Positions 25,334 through 34,820 of a stretch of DNA of 58,392 nucleotides are shown piece after piece. Numbering within the stretch: the first letter of the stretch is position 1; the number at the start of each line of letters is the position of its first letter. Position numbers and translations under genes: made by a program. Below the pieces are notes generated by a model. The model made no database searches. It was not told where the DNA came from and saw only the letters and a program-made list of their open reading frames with translations. Source of the stretch: Prevotella sp. (GTDB taxonomy: Bacteria > Bacteroidota > Bacteroidia > Bacteroidales > Bacteroidaceae); NCBI GenBank assembly GCA_017443345.1, contig JAFSNR010000063.1:1-58392 (forward strand), in the 5' to 3' direction.

Positions 25334-26328
25334 AGTTTTCCGTCTGAACCCAGTACGTTCACAATCTTGTGGATGTACATCTTCTTCATGTTCTCACGAG
25401 CGGGCTTCAGATACTGGCGAGGATCGAAGTGATCAGGATGCTCAGCCAGATACTGACGGATAGCAGCTGTCATAGCCAGACGAGAGTCTGAGTCGATGTT
25501 GATCTTGCAGACAGCGCTCTTAGAAGCCTTGCGGAGCTGCTCTTCGGGGATACCAACTGCATCGGGCAGGTTGCCACCGAACTTGTTGATGGTATCAACC
25601 TCGTCCTGAGGAACTGATGAAGATCCGTGGAGCACGATGGGGAATCCAGGAAGCTTCTTCTCAATCTCTTCCAGCACGTCGAATGCGAGTGGCGGGGGAA
25701 CGAGCTTACCAGTCTTCGGGTCGCGTGTGCACTGCTCGGGCTTGAACTTGTAAGCACCGTGAGAAGTACCGATAGAGATAGCCAGCGAGTCGCAACCTGT
25801 ACGGGTAGCGAAGTCGATAACCTCCTCAGGCTTGGTGTAGTGAGACTCCTCAGCCTGAACCTCATCTTCAACACCAGCGAGAACGCCGAGCTCGCACTCT
25901 ACAGTTACATCGTACTTGTGAGCATACTCTACAACCTGACGAGAGATCCTGATGTTCTCCTCGTAAGGCAGTGAGCTACCATCATACATCACTGAAGAGA
26001 AGCCCATGTCGATACAATCCTTGCAGAGCTCGAAGCTGTCACCGTGATCAAGGTGGAGAACGATCTCAGGATTGGGGCAGCCCAGCTCCTTGGCATAAGC
26101 TACAGCTCCCTCTGCCATGTAGCGCAGAATGGTAGCGTTAGCATAGTTACGGGCACCCTTTGAAACCTGCATGATGACAGGTGACTTTGTCTCAACTGCA
26201 GCCTGAACGATGGCCTGCATCTGCTCCATTGTGTTGAAGTTGAAAGCGGGAATTGCATAGCCGCCGGCTACTGCCTTCTTGAACATCTCGCGCGTATTAA
26301 CGAGACCTAAATCTTTGTAATTTACCAT
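25330..26328 (-). CDS. fba: class II fructose-1,6-bisphosphate aldolase
   Basis: A 332-residue zinc-dependent aldolase of glycolysis and gluconeogenesis. Seen in order are AIPAFNFNTMEQMQAIV, PEIVLHLDHGDSFELCKDCI with the first zinc His and catalytic Asp, EEIEKKLPGFPIVLHGSSSV with another zinc His, and VCKINIDSDSRLAMTAAIRQ. The last helix ends in VNVLGSDGKL. It is monocistronic with its own promoter. The gene end overlaps the convergent flavoprotein gene by four bases (interlocked stop codons). Confidence 0.96.
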   Translation of the reverse strand: MVNYKDLGLVNTREMFKKAVAGGYAIPAFNFNTMEQMQAIVQAAVETKSPVIMQVSKGARNYANATILRYMAEGAVAYAKELGCPNPEIVLHLDHGDSFELCKDCIDMGFSSVMYDGSSLPYEENIRISRQVVEYAHKYDVTVECELGVLAGVEDEVQAEESHYTKPEEVIDFATRTGCDSLAISIGTSHGAYKFKPEQCTRDPKTGKLVPPPLAFDVLEEIEKKLPGFPIVLHGSSSVPQDEVDTINKFGGNLPDAVGIPEEQLRKASKSAVCKINIDSDSRLAMTAAIRQYLAEHPDHFDPRQYLKPARENMKKMYIHKIVNVLGSDGKL

Positions 26329-26371
26329 ATCATTAACGTTTAAAAATGAGTAATAATCTGCTTAACGCGTG

Positions 26372-26379
26372 CAAAGTTA
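26372..26379 (-). promoter_or_regulatory. -7 promoter box of fba
   Basis: TAACTTTG on the minus strand, followed by gcacgcg, 43 nt before the fba ATG. Confidence 0.75.
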
Positions 26380-26392
26380 TAAAAAAGACGTG

Positions 26393-26417
26393 AAAGCGGT
26401 GCATGAAACACCGCTTT
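26393..26417 (-). terminator. terminator of the efflux-lytS-lytR operon
   Basis: Perfect nine-pair stem aaagcggtg/caccgcttt with a seven-base loop, then cacgtctttttt in the leftward direction. Sits between lytR and the fba promoter. Confidence 0.85.
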
Positions 26418-26426
26418 TAACGTTTT

Positions 26427-27137
26427 TTATGCTAGCGTGTGCTGGTCGAAGTAGAATTGCAACTCGTCTTTATAGTTGTCCGAGATGGGGAGGAACATGT
26501 CACCGAAGACGATACGGAAACGGTCGATGGCCTCAACCTCGGGCATATGGACAATGTAGGAACGGTGGGTGCGCAGGAACTCCGGCTTGGGCAGATACTC
26601 GTCGAGCTTCTTCATCGACATGAGCGATACGAGCTTCTCACCGTTCTTCAGACAGATGCGCACATAGTCCTTCAAACCCTCGATATAGAGGATGTCATCG
26701 AGACGTACTCGCACCAGTTTGTATTCGCTCTTGACGAACATGAAACGGTCGCGGCTGCATACGTTTCGCCTCATCAGTACGTTGAAGTAGTCGAGGGCCT
26801 TGTCGGTAGCTGCCAGGAAGTCGCGATAGGAGATGGGCTTCAGCAGATAGTCGAGCGCGTTCACCTTGAATCCCTCAACGGCATACTGCGAGAAGGCGGT
26901 GGTGAAGATGATACGGGTATCCTTCGGCACGATCTTAGCGAACTCGATGCCTGAGAAGTCGGGCATCTGGATGTCGAGGAAGAGTAGCTGCACAGGATTC
27001 TCACGCAGATCCTTCATAGCAACAACAGCGCTGTTGTAGGTTCCCTTCAGTTTCAGGTACGGTGTACGCTTGGCGTAGCCTGCCAGCAGATCAGCTGCCA
27101 GAGGCTCATCGTCGATAATGGCACATGTAATTGTCAT
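26427..27137 (-). CDS. LytTR-family response regulator
   Basis: A 236-residue cytosolic regulator. Receiver domain: acidic pair in CAIIDDEPLA (D9, D10), phospho-acceptor D55 in LLFLDIQMPD, Thr in IIFTTAFSQYA and Lys in LDYLLKPISY. The C-terminal LytTR DNA-binding domain starts near MFVKSEYKLVRVRLDDILYI and includes LRTHRSYIVHM. It overlaps the histidine-kinase gene by four bases and ends the efflux operon, so it probably responds to envelope stress or to the exported compound. The target promoter may be that of the operon, but no LytTR box was identified. Confidence 0.93.
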   Translation of the reverse strand: MTITCAIIDDEPLAADLLAGYAKRTPYLKLKGTYNSAVVAMKDLRENPVQLLFLDIQMPDFSGIEFAKIVPKDTRIIFTTAFSQYAVEGFKVNALDYLLKPISYRDFLAATDKALDYFNVLMRRNVCSRDRFMFVKSEYKLVRVRLDDILYIEGLKDYVRICLKNGEKLVSLMSMKKLDEYLPKPEFLRTHRSYIVHMPEVEAIDRFRIVFGDMFLPISDNYKDELQFYFDQHTLA

Positions 27138-28168
27138 AACTTAATTTTGATGTTTGATGAATAGATAGTTCCGTCGTCAGAGACGTTCTGTGTCCACTCG
27201 TAACGGTTATAATAGGACAGGTCGAGGCGTCGCTGCACCTGCTGGAGACCTATACCGTGACCGCTACGGTCGTCTTCCGACTTCGGATAGTTGGAATTCT
27301 CGATAGTGACACTGAGGTCGTTGCCCTTCTGTGTCAGGGTGATATGTACGAAGCTGGGCTCCGTCGGACTGATGCCATGCTTGAAGGCGTTCTCCACCAA
27401 TGAGATGAACATCAGTGGGGCCACACGGATATCAGGGTTCTGCACATCGCGCAGGAACTGAACGTCGACCGTCTTCGGCAGACGGATCTTCATCAGGTTG
27501 ATGTAGTTGTCGAGGAAGGTGATCTCGTCCTTGAGGGGCACCTCGGCCTCTTGGTTGTCGTAGAGCATGTGGCGCAACAGTTTCGACAGCTGCTGGATGG
27601 CGTTCTGTGCCCTGTCGGTGTCAATAGCCGTGAGTGCATAGATGTTGTTGAGCGTGTTCAACAGGAAGTGGGGGTTAATCTGCGAACGGAGATTTCCCAG
27701 TTCTGCAGCCACCTTTGCCGACTCGGCAGCCTTGAGGGCTTTGTCGGCCCAGATCCATTGCTGCGCCAGCTTGATACAGGTGGCAGCCGTAGCGAAGATG
27801 CAGAAGTTGATACAGTCACGCACGAAGAAGAGAAAATCGTCGAGTGTGTCAGGGACACGGTAGCGCATCACGACTGGCTGAAAGAGATCACGCGTGTAGT
27901 CCATCCAGTAGTGTAGGAAGATACTGAAACTGACGATCATCACGAAATTGATCACCGTGAAGTAGCGATGCTTTCCCGAAACGAAATACTTAGGCGTCAA
28001 CCACTTGTAGTTGCTGTAGAACACGACCATCATCAGCAGCGGCGACATACAGTTCATCAGATACTGGATCATCGACATGCCAGTTCCCCTCATGTATTGC
28101 ATGGGCGACAAGAACATGAACGCCCAGAATACAATATGCATGAATGTCTTTAGTCTTTTATCCAACAT
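27134..28168 (-). CDS. LytS-like sensor histidine kinase (His_kinase family)
   Basis: A 344-residue inner-membrane kinase. Four hydrophobic segments occupy the first 135 residues (for example LLMMVVFYSNYKWL and FVMIVSFSIFLHYW). A short helix follows, then the phospho-acceptor block RSQINPHFLLNTLNNIYALT with H167. The ATPase part has VAPLMFISLVENAFKHGI (N box) and GHGIGLQQVQRRLDL (G box). This is the usual partner of LytTR regulators and is coupled to that gene by an ATGA overlap. It has no large sensor domain, so the signal is probably sensed in or at the membrane. Confidence 0.92.
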   Translation of the reverse strand: MLDKRLKTFMHIVFWAFMFLSPMQYMRGTGMSMIQYLMNCMSPLLMMVVFYSNYKWLTPKYFVSGKHRYFTVINFVMIVSFSIFLHYWMDYTRDLFQPVVMRYRVPDTLDDFLFFVRDCINFCIFATAATCIKLAQQWIWADKALKAAESAKVAAELGNLRSQINPHFLLNTLNNIYALTAIDTDRAQNAIQQLSKLLRHMLYDNQEAEVPLKDEITFLDNYINLMKIRLPKTVDVQFLRDVQNPDIRVAPLMFISLVENAFKHGISPTEPSFVHITLTQKGNDLSVTIENSNYPKSEDDRSGHGIGLQQVQRRLDLSYYNRYEWTQNVSDDGTIYSSNIKIKL

Positions 28169-28196
28169 ATTCCTTCTTCACTTTTCACCTTTCACT

Positions 28197-29420
28197 TTAT
28201 TCATGACGAATAGCCTCGATCGGATCCATATTCGCAGCCTTCTGAGCAGGGATGTAGCCGAAGAGCACACCGATGAACACGCAGACCAGGAACGACACAT
28301 AGATACTCCATGCGGGAATGCTCGATGGCATGCCGAACGACGAGACGAAGGCGCTCGCCCCTACCCCGACCATCACGCCGAGGAGTCCGCCCGTCACGGA
28401 TATCAGCACCGACTCAATGAGGAACTGCAACGAGATGACTGGACCCGTGGCACCAACGGCCATACGGAGTCCGATCTCTTTTGTGCGCTCCGTCACACTC
28501 ACCAGCATGATGTTCATAATTCCGATACCGGCCACAAGCAGCGAGAAGGCCGCAGCCACCACGAGGATGATCGTCACGGTGTCCATCGTCGACGACATCG
28601 TCTCCATCATCTCAGCCTGTGAACGGATGGTAAAGTCGTCGTCGGCATCCTCCTTCAGTTTGTGGTTGTCGCGTAGCATCTGTGTCAGCTCCTCGATGGC
28701 AGCATCCGATAGTTCCTCCGTCACCGCCGAGCAGACGATGCTCGAGAACCACGTCTGGGCAGCAATACGTTTCATCACCGTCGTATAGGGCGCGATCATC
28801 ACATTGTCCTGGTCCATGCCCCACGAGTTGTAGCCTTTCGACTTCAGCACGCCGACGATACGCATGGGGATGCTCTTGAAGCGGATGGTCTTGCCGATGG
28901 GATCGACATTCTCACCGAAGAGTTCCTTCACGATGGTCGTTCCCACCACGACGACCTTAGCGGCCTTCTTGATGTCCTCCTCCGTGAAACACTCACCTTC
29001 CTCAACAGCCCACTGCTTGATGTCGAGATAATCCACACTCTCGCCGTACATAGACGTATTCGTATTGTTGTTGCCATAGATAACCTGTCCGCTGGCCGTC
29101 ACCTCGGGCGACACCTTCGTCACGAACTTCTTCTCACGGACGATACGCTCGTAGTCGGCCATCTTCAGCGTCTGCATGGCTGACGGATCCTGGCGCACAC
29201 CACCTCGCATATCGGCACCCGGCCGGATGGTCAGCAGGTTGGTTCCCATCGTGGAGAGCTCGGCACGGATACTCTCCTTCGAGCCCTGGCCTATCGACAT
29301 CATGATGATCACCGCTGCCACACCGATGATGATACCCAGCATCGAGAGGAAGGAACGCATCTTGTTATTAGCCACAGCCTTCAGGCTTACTTTAAAAAGA
29401 TTCAGTATGTTCATAATCAA
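28197..29420 (-). CDS. MacB-type ABC transporter permease
   Basis: A 407-residue permease with the MacB/LolC layout: one N-terminal membrane helix (MRSFLSMLGIIIGVAAVIIMM), a periplasmic domain of about 220 residues, and three C-terminal helices in the FtsX domain (ILVVAAAFSLLVAGIGIMNI, MLVSVTERTKEIGLRMAVGA, then SIYVSFLVCVFIGVLFGYIP). In MacAB-TolC systems this unit drives periplasmic substrates into TolC by mechanotransmission, using ATP hydrolysis in the cytosol. Its partner ATPase is a separate gene overlapping by four bases. Confidence 0.92.
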   Translation of the reverse strand: MIMNILNLFKVSLKAVANNKMRSFLSMLGIIIGVAAVIIMMSIGQGSKESIRAELSTMGTNLLTIRPGADMRGGVRQDPSAMQTLKMADYERIVREKKFVTKVSPEVTASGQVIYGNNNTNTSMYGESVDYLDIKQWAVEEGECFTEEDIKKAAKVVVVGTTIVKELFGENVDPIGKTIRFKSIPMRIVGVLKSKGYNSWGMDQDNVMIAPYTTVMKRIAAQTWFSSIVCSAVTEELSDAAIEELTQMLRDNHKLKEDADDDFTIRSQAEMMETMSSTMDTVTIILVVAAAFSLLVAGIGIMNIMLVSVTERTKEIGLRMAVGATGPVISLQFLIESVLISVTGGLLGVMVGVGASAFVSSFGMPSSIPAWSIYVSFLVCVFIGVLFGYIPAQKAANMDPIEAIRHE

Positions 29421-30175
29421 TCATCTTGTGGTGCGGGCAGCTGGGCGAGGGCCTCGGCCGCCGACTTGATATTCGTATTGATCGTATCCTCACGTATCTT
29501 GCCGTCGCGCAGGTTGATGTTGCGGCTGCTGTATTCGGCAATCTCAGGGTTGTGGGTCACGAAGATAATCGTGTTGCCCTGCTTGTAGAGCTCCTGGAAG
29601 AGCACGAGCATCTCGAACGATGTACGCGTGTCGAGGTTACCCGTTGCCTCGTCGGCCAGCAGCACGGCAGGATCGTTCACCAGCGCACGGGCAATGGCCA
29701 CACGCTGCATCTGACCACCCGACATCTGGTTCGACTTGTGATACATGCGGTCGCCCAGCCCCACGGCCTGCAGGGCCTTGATGGCTCTCTCACGGCGCTC
29801 AGCGGCCGATATCTCCGAGTTGTACATCAGCGGTAGCTCCACGTTCTCCAGGGCAGTGGTCTTCGGCAGCAGGTTGTAACTCTGGAACACGAAACCGATC
29901 TTACGGTTACGCAGACGGGCGCGCTTGGTCTTCGACATCGTGCGCACGCTGATGCCGTCGAGCAGGTATTCCCCACTCGTGGGTGTGTCGAGACAGCCCA
30001 ATTGGTTCAGCAGCGTCGACTTGCCCGAGCCCGACGTGCCCTGTATGGTGACGAACTCGCCCTCGTAAATCTTGAACGAGACGCCACGCAGAGCCTTCAC
30101 CGTCTCCTCGCCCACCTGGAAGTAGCGTTTCACGTTCTGCAGCTCGATGACGACTTTTCTATTGTCTTCTGCCAT
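29417..30175 (-). CDS. MacB/LolD-type ABC transporter ATPase
   Basis: A 252-residue ATP-binding subunit. Walker A GTSGSGKST (46-54), Q loop GFVFQSYNLL, signature QMSGGQMQRVAIARAL, Walker B VLLADEATGNLD and switch His in IIFVTHNPEIAEY are all intact. The C-terminal 30 residues are an acidic/Ala-rich tail. It couples to the permease gene downstream and lies 5 nt after the adaptor gene, forming a MacAB-TolC-like exporter in one operon. Confidence 0.95.
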   Translation of the reverse strand: MAEDNRKVVIELQNVKRYFQVGEETVKALRGVSFKIYEGEFVTIQGTSGSGKSTLLNQLGCLDTPTSGEYLLDGISVRTMSKTKRARLRNRKIGFVFQSYNLLPKTTALENVELPLMYNSEISAAERRERAIKALQAVGLGDRMYHKSNQMSGGQMQRVAIARALVNDPAVLLADEATGNLDTRTSFEMLVLFQELYKQGNTIIFVTHNPEIAEYSSRNINLRDGKIREDTINTNIKSAAEALAQLPAPQDD

Positions 30176-30180
30176 AGTCG

Positions 30181-31404
30181 TTACTGTCTTGGAGGAGCGG
30201 CATTGCCTCCGCTCTTGTTGTTACTCTTGTTGTTATTGTTGTTTCTCGGTCGAGGCATGAAGGGGTTGCCACCCTGCTGAGCCTGATCAGGCATATCACC
30301 ACCCGAGATGCTGAAGTCGGCCAGTACCTCCGTACCAGGCTCGATGCCACTGATGATCTCAGTCATCACACCGTTCGAGGTTCCGATCTCCACCTTGTGG
30401 GCCTTGAACACGTTGCCCTCCTTCGTCCAGAGCTTATGGTCGCCCTCACAGTCCTCGATGGTCTCACCCTTCTTCAGGAACGCCTCGTTGGGAATGAAGC
30501 GCAACGCCTTGGCTGGTACGGCAAGGATATCGTTCTTCTCAAGCGTATAGATGGTCACATTGGCCGTCAGTCCCGGCTTCAGCTTCAAGTCGTTGTTGGG
30601 AGCCGAGATCACCACCTCGTAGGTCACCACATTACTCTCCGTCGTGGCCTGCTGGCGCACCTGCGTCACGGCACCCTCGAAATGGTCATCGGGGAAGGCG
30701 TCCACCGTGAAGCTCACGCGCTGACCCTCCATCACTCCACCGATGTCGGCCTCGTCGATATCAGCAATCACGCGCATGTTCGTCAGGTCCTGCGCAATCA
30801 CGAATAGCTCAGGCGTATTGAACGAGGCGGCCACTGTCTGACCTTCCTCAACGGACTTCGACAGGATCACACCGTCGATGGGCGACGTGATGGTCGCATA
30901 GCCCAGGTTGGTCTGTGCCTTGTTCACGCTCTCACGCTTGGTGTTCACGTCCTCCTTCGCCTTCTGGAAAGAGAGCAGCGCACTCTCATACTCGTCGGCA
31001 CTCACGAGACCTTTGTCGTAGAGCGTCTTATACCTATTATAATTGGCACGCTCGTAGGCAGCCGTACTCTCCGAGCTGGCGAGGTTCGCCTTCGCCGTGT
31101 TCAACTCACTGATTAGGTTCGTACGGTCCAACTCTGCAATAATCTGTCCCTTCTTCACAATCGAGTTATAGTCCACATACAGATGACTCACGATACCCGA
31201 CACCTGCGTACCCACGGTCACCGAGGTCACAGGCTCGATCGTTCCTGTCGCCGTGATGCTCGTGTGGATGCTCTTCTTCTCCACTTTAGCCGTCTCGAAC
31301 GACAACTTCTCTTCTTTCTTTCCACCCCTCAGGAGGAACCATGCTATCAGCAGCACAGCAACCACGCCAATGGCTATCCAGCCTTTCTTTCCAATCTTCT
31401 TCAT
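30181..31404 (-). CDS. MacA-like periplasmic adaptor (membrane-fusion protein)
   Basis: A 407-residue adaptor. One N-terminal membrane anchor (GWIAIGVVAVLLIAWFLLRG) is followed by a beta-barrel start (TSITATGTIEPVTSVTVGTQ). Then come a lipoyl half-motif and helical hairpin (LISELNTAKANLASSE to ESVNKAQTNLGYATI), the second lipoyl half (SPIDGVILSKSVEEGQTVAA) and a membrane-proximal domain. The C-terminal tail is rich in Asn, Pro and Gly (RPRNNNNNKSNNKSGGNAAP), unusual but probably unstructured. It links the MacB permease with TolC. Second gene of the operon. Confidence 0.94.
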   Translation of the reverse strand: MKKIGKKGWIAIGVVAVLLIAWFLLRGGKKEEKLSFETAKVEKKSIHTSITATGTIEPVTSVTVGTQVSGIVSHLYVDYNSIVKKGQIIAELDRTNLISELNTAKANLASSESTAAYERANYNRYKTLYDKGLVSADEYESALLSFQKAKEDVNTKRESVNKAQTNLGYATITSPIDGVILSKSVEEGQTVAASFNTPELFVIAQDLTNMRVIADIDEADIGGVMEGQRVSFTVDAFPDDHFEGAVTQVRQQATTESNVVTYEVVISAPNNDLKLKPGLTANVTIYTLEKNDILAVPAKALRFIPNEAFLKKGETIEDCEGDHKLWTKEGNVFKAHKVEIGTSNGVMTEIISGIEPGTEVLADFSISGGDMPDQAQQGGNPFMPRPRNNNNNKSNNKSGGNAAPPRQ

Positions 31405-31417
31405 ATCCTTTTGTTAA

Positions 31418-31449
31418 TTGTTTACTTTTTACAGTTTACAGGTGATTAC
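31418..31449. repeat. intergenic repeat, tttacagatgattac type
   Basis: tttactttttacagtttaca followed by ggtgattac, between the TolC and MacA genes. Related to 20774-20811 and 39248-39278. Confidence 0.6.
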
Positions 31450-31457
31450 CTTTAGAA

Positions 31458-32798
31458 TTATTTTATCACTCCATCCTGATAGAACTGCAGCATCTGCTGA
31501 TTGTAGAGCGCCAGGTACTTCGACTGCAGCTGACTCTGCTGAGCCGAGAGCAGATTGTCCTTGCCCGTCATCAGCTCCACGATGTTCTTCAGACCCAGAC
31601 GGAACTGCTCCGACAACAGGTCGTAGCTCTGCTGGGCACTCTCCACGCTGCTCTTCGCAGCCTGATACTTCTCCTGGTTGGTCCAGGCGTTCAGCCAGAA
31701 CTCCTGGATGTCCGAGTAGAGCGTCTTCTGCTGGTCCTGCAGGTCGAGTTGTGCCTGCAACTGCTTGATCTTCGCCTTGTTCACCGCTGTCTTCGTCGAG
31801 CGTCCGTCGTAGATGGGCACCGTCACGCCAACACCCAGCGACGAGGTCATGTTACTCTTCATCTGCGAGCCCCAGCCCGTGCTGCTCAACGAGTTCGTCG
31901 AGGTGGTGACGCCACCCGTCAGGTTCACACTCGGCAGCCATCCGGCCTTGGCTATCTTCACATTCATGCCGCTACTCTTGATGGCCAGTTGAGAACGCTC
32001 GATCTCCGGACGATTCAGTAGCGCCTGCTCGTACACCTTCTGCATCTCGGGGATAGACGCCAGGATATGGTCCTCGCTGATCTCGGGGATGACCACATCG
32101 AAACGCTCCTCGTCCGTAATCTCGAGCAACTGCTTCAGTTGCAACTTATAGTTCATCAGCTGACTCTTAGCCTCCACAATGGCATATTCGTCATTGGCGC
32201 GCTGGGCCGATAGCTGGGCGAGGTCAGCCTTCGACATCTTGCCTACATCCACCATTTCCTTGCCGCGCTCCTCGTTCTTCTTGCTCGTCTCCAGCATCTG
32301 CTCGTTCACCTTCACATTCTCGTCGAGATAGAGGATCTGCGCATAGATCTGCGCGATTCGCTCTTGGATGGAGTTAGCCGTCTCCTGGGTTTGGAGCTCA
32401 GCCGACTCCTCCGCGAGCCGGTCAAGTTTTATGGTGTTGAGTTTTTTGTTTCCATCCCACACGGTCCACTGTCCGCTCAGAGAGTAGGAGCCGTTATACG
32501 AGGTCTTGTCCACCTTCGTGTTCACCGTTCCGTTCGTTACATACGACATGCCCGAATCCTTCCAGGGCTGATAGCCGACGCTTTGGTTCGTCGAGGCACT
32601 GAGCGTCGGCAGCAGTGCCGCCTTGGCCCCTTTCAGATCCTCGGTGGCACTTTCCTTCGTCAGCTTCTGCTTCTGGAGTGTGATATTGTTCTCCATCGCG
32701 TAGTCGATACACTGCTGAAGGGTCCAACGTTTCTGTGCAGACACCGCCGACACCGCCAGCAGCATCCCACCTATTAATAATAATACCTTCTTCATCAT
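31458..32798 (-). CDS. TolC-family outer-membrane channel
   Basis: A 446-residue outer-membrane efflux protein with signal peptide MMKKVLLLIGGMLLAVSAVSA. Two repeated halves of long coiled coils are visible: YAMENNITLQKQKLTKESAT and EERGKEMVDVGKMSKADLAQ in the first, then LLNRPEIERSQLAIKSSGMN and SAQQSYDLLSEQFRLGLKNI in the second. It ends QMLQFYQDGVIK. First gene of the efflux operon, preceded by a clear promoter. Transports with the MacA-MacB proteins downstream. Confidence 0.94.
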   Translation of the reverse strand: MMKKVLLLIGGMLLAVSAVSAQKRWTLQQCIDYAMENNITLQKQKLTKESATEDLKGAKAALLPTLSASTNQSVGYQPWKDSGMSYVTNGTVNTKVDKTSYNGSYSLSGQWTVWDGNKKLNTIKLDRLAEESAELQTQETANSIQERIAQIYAQILYLDENVKVNEQMLETSKKNEERGKEMVDVGKMSKADLAQLSAQRANDEYAIVEAKSQLMNYKLQLKQLLEITDEERFDVVIPEISEDHILASIPEMQKVYEQALLNRPEIERSQLAIKSSGMNVKIAKAGWLPSVNLTGGVTTSTNSLSSTGWGSQMKSNMTSSLGVGVTVPIYDGRSTKTAVNKAKIKQLQAQLDLQDQQKTLYSDIQEFWLNAWTNQEKYQAAKSSVESAQQSYDLLSEQFRLGLKNIVELMTGKDNLLSAQQSQLQSKYLALYNQQMLQFYQDGVIK

Positions 32799-32845
32799 CT
32801 ATGAATTTACTCGTTTAGTCTATGAATTTACTTGTTTCGCGGTTG

Positions 32846-32853
32846 CAAAATTA
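32846..32853 (-). promoter_or_regulatory. -7 promoter box of the TolC efflux operon
   Basis: TAATTTTG on the minus strand. Between it and the start lies a 20-bp direct repeat (tctatgaatttact-gttt at 32799 and 32819), possibly a leader operator. Confidence 0.7.
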
Positions 32854-32964
32854 CGGCTTTTTCCGCTATCCACCAAACAAAATAGACACAAAATGTCGGT
32901 TAATAGATTTTACCCGCCATTTCTTCGACAAAGAGGCCCAATTGTTAAATCCGTTAATACTTCC

Positions 32965-33015
32965 CAAATGCGTGCATGTTTTTTGCCGGATTCTTGTTTT
33001 TATTGCTTACCTTTG
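32965..33015 (+). promoter_or_regulatory. operator half-site and promoter of the TPR-AraC gene
   Basis: caaatgcgtg at 32965-32974, then the -7 box TACCTTTG at 33008-33015, 33 nt later. The identical 10-mer stands 34 nt before the box of the next AraC gene. The remaining divergent region 32854-32964 shows no other signal. Confidence 0.65.
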
Positions 33016-33039
33016 CAGCAGAAAACAAACCGAAGTCTT

Positions 33040-34752
33040 ATGAGGCATTACGTATTTCTTATTATTCTATGTATCTTGTTGACCCTTACAGGTTGTGGAG
33101 GAGGCAACAGCGTCAGACATATTCCCCATCTGGGTGATACCCCATACCAACAGGACTCCATACTGGTGGTCTACGCCACCAATCCAAAGCGGGCACTCAG
33201 ACTGCTCGACTCTGCCTTGCTTTTGGGCAACATCAGCGATTATCGCGGACAATTCATCCGTGCCAAGATCTACAGCAAGTCGCTCATGGAGCAGCAACAA
33301 GACTCCGCCATCCTGATCTGCAAGGCGCTACTCAACCACGACTCCGTGCGCAACGAGCCCACTGAACAGGCTAACATCCTCGACATGCTCATCGCCACCG
33401 CTCGTGCCAAATACGACAACGAAGCTTACCTACGTTGGGCCACCCAAAAGGCCGAGCTCTGTCAACAGCAAGGTGAGGAGACCGAACGCTGGCGCACCGA
33501 GGCCGACATCGGTCTGGTAATGACGAATCTGGGGCAGGAGGATGAAGGACTCGCAAAACTCGACGAGGCCATCAGCCACCTGGACTCTCCTGGCAGCATC
33601 GACCGCATGGATGCCTTTGTCGTTGCTTGTAAGCGTAAGATCAATGCGCTCAACGGACTGCAACGCTACAACGAGGTTATCCCATTGGGACAACGCATCC
33701 TCGATCGCTTGGACCACTTCGAGAGTCATATCAAGGACTATGCCGAAGACAGCTACCGTCTCTCGTGGAGCGAGCGTCCCAGCGACCGCGACCGCTATCT
33801 GGACTTTAGTCGTGCTCAGGCCTGGGGTTTTATGGCTACAGCATATAGCCATACCAAGAACCCTCCGAAGGGCGAGGAGAGCCGTTACCTAAGTCTGGCG
33901 AAGAAATACCTGTCGCTCTTTGACAACAGCGGCTACGGCAAGACCTTCTCCGCCCGCCGCATGATTGCCCCCTCGCAGATGGCCTTAGGCATGTACGACG
34001 AGGCGCTGGTCACCTACGACGAACTGGAGCGTCGCATGGCGGGCGACACACTCAATGAGGATTATGCCATCATCTTGCGTTCCCGTGCCATTGTAGCCCG
34101 TGACAAGGGAAATTTTGCCGAGGCTCTTGGCTATCAGACGCGCTACGCCAACCTTTCGAAAGCGGTCAGTGACAGCCTGCACCGCAGCGAGGCCCACGAC
34201 TACGCTGCCCGTTATCATGCTCAGGAACAGCAGTTGGAGATTCAAGAGAAGCAGGCCGAGGCCGAACGTTCCCATATCATCAGCATCGCCGCTACCGTAT
34301 TGGCTGTGCTGGCTATTGCCTTCGCCCTCTACTTTTTCCGCCAGAGACGCATCGTCAGCGAGAAGAACCGTGCACTGGTCCGTATGATCAATGGAACGTC
34401 CTTTGAGCCCGTCAAGAACGACAACTCGGACTTGTTCAATGACATCGACACTGCCATCCGCAACGAACAGCTATATAAGAACGTCAATCTGCAGCGTCAG
34501 GACATCTGCGATCGATTTGGCATCAGCCGTCATGCACTCAACGACATCTTATCCAGGCACGCCCAAGGTCTCTCCTTCCCGCAATATGTCAACAACATTC
34601 GTTTGGAAGAGGCACTCCAGCTGCTTCGCAACGACCCCACAAAGACCGTCTCGGACATTGCCTCCGAAGTGGGTTTCACCCCTGCCAACCTGCGCGAACA
34701 GTTCAAACGCAAATACGGCATGACACCATTAGAATTCCGTCAGAATCAATAA
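33040..34752 (+). CDS. TPR lipoprotein-like AraC-family membrane regulator
   Basis: A 570-residue protein from the ATG at 33040, placed after the promoter. The N-terminus is a lipoprotein-like signal (LIILCILLTLTGCGGG). About 400 residues of TPR-like helices follow (RALRLLDSALLLGN, AQANILDMLIATARAKY-type units, EALVTYDELERRM). Next comes one membrane helix (SIAATVLAVLAIAFALYFF) and a C-terminal AraC domain (DICDRFGISRHALNDILSRH, SDIASEVGFTPANLREQFKR). This is a one-component sensor layout typical of Bacteroidales: outer TPR region, membrane, cytosolic DNA binding. The Cys might be lipidated or simply part of a signal anchor. It probably binds caaatgcgtg sites at its own promoter and the next gene. 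Confidence 0.85.
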   Translation: MRHYVFLIILCILLTLTGCGGGNSVRHIPHLGDTPYQQDSILVVYATNPKRALRLLDSALLLGNISDYRGQFIRAKIYSKSLMEQQQDSAILICKALLNHDSVRNEPTEQANILDMLIATARAKYDNEAYLRWATQKAELCQQQGEETERWRTEADIGLVMTNLGQEDEGLAKLDEAISHLDSPGSIDRMDAFVVACKRKINALNGLQRYNEVIPLGQRILDRLDHFESHIKDYAEDSYRLSWSERPSDRDRYLDFSRAQAWGFMATAYSHTKNPPKGEESRYLSLAKKYLSLFDNSGYGKTFSARRMIAPSQMALGMYDEALVTYDELERRMAGDTLNEDYAIILRSRAIVARDKGNFAEALGYQTRYANLSKAVSDSLHRSEAHDYAARYHAQEQQLEIQEKQAEAERSHIISIAATVLAVLAIAFALYFFRQRRIVSEKNRALVRMINGTSFEPVKNDNSDLFNDIDTAIRNEQLYKNVNLQRQDICDRFGISRHALNDILSRHAQGLSFPQYVNNIRLEEALQLLRNDPTKTVSDIASEVGFTPANLREQFKRKYGMTPLEFRQNQ

Positions 34753-34820
34753 ACACACATTTTTATATCTTCGGGCACACTCAGAATTATCATAATACTT
34801 TCAGAATTTACAAAAATACC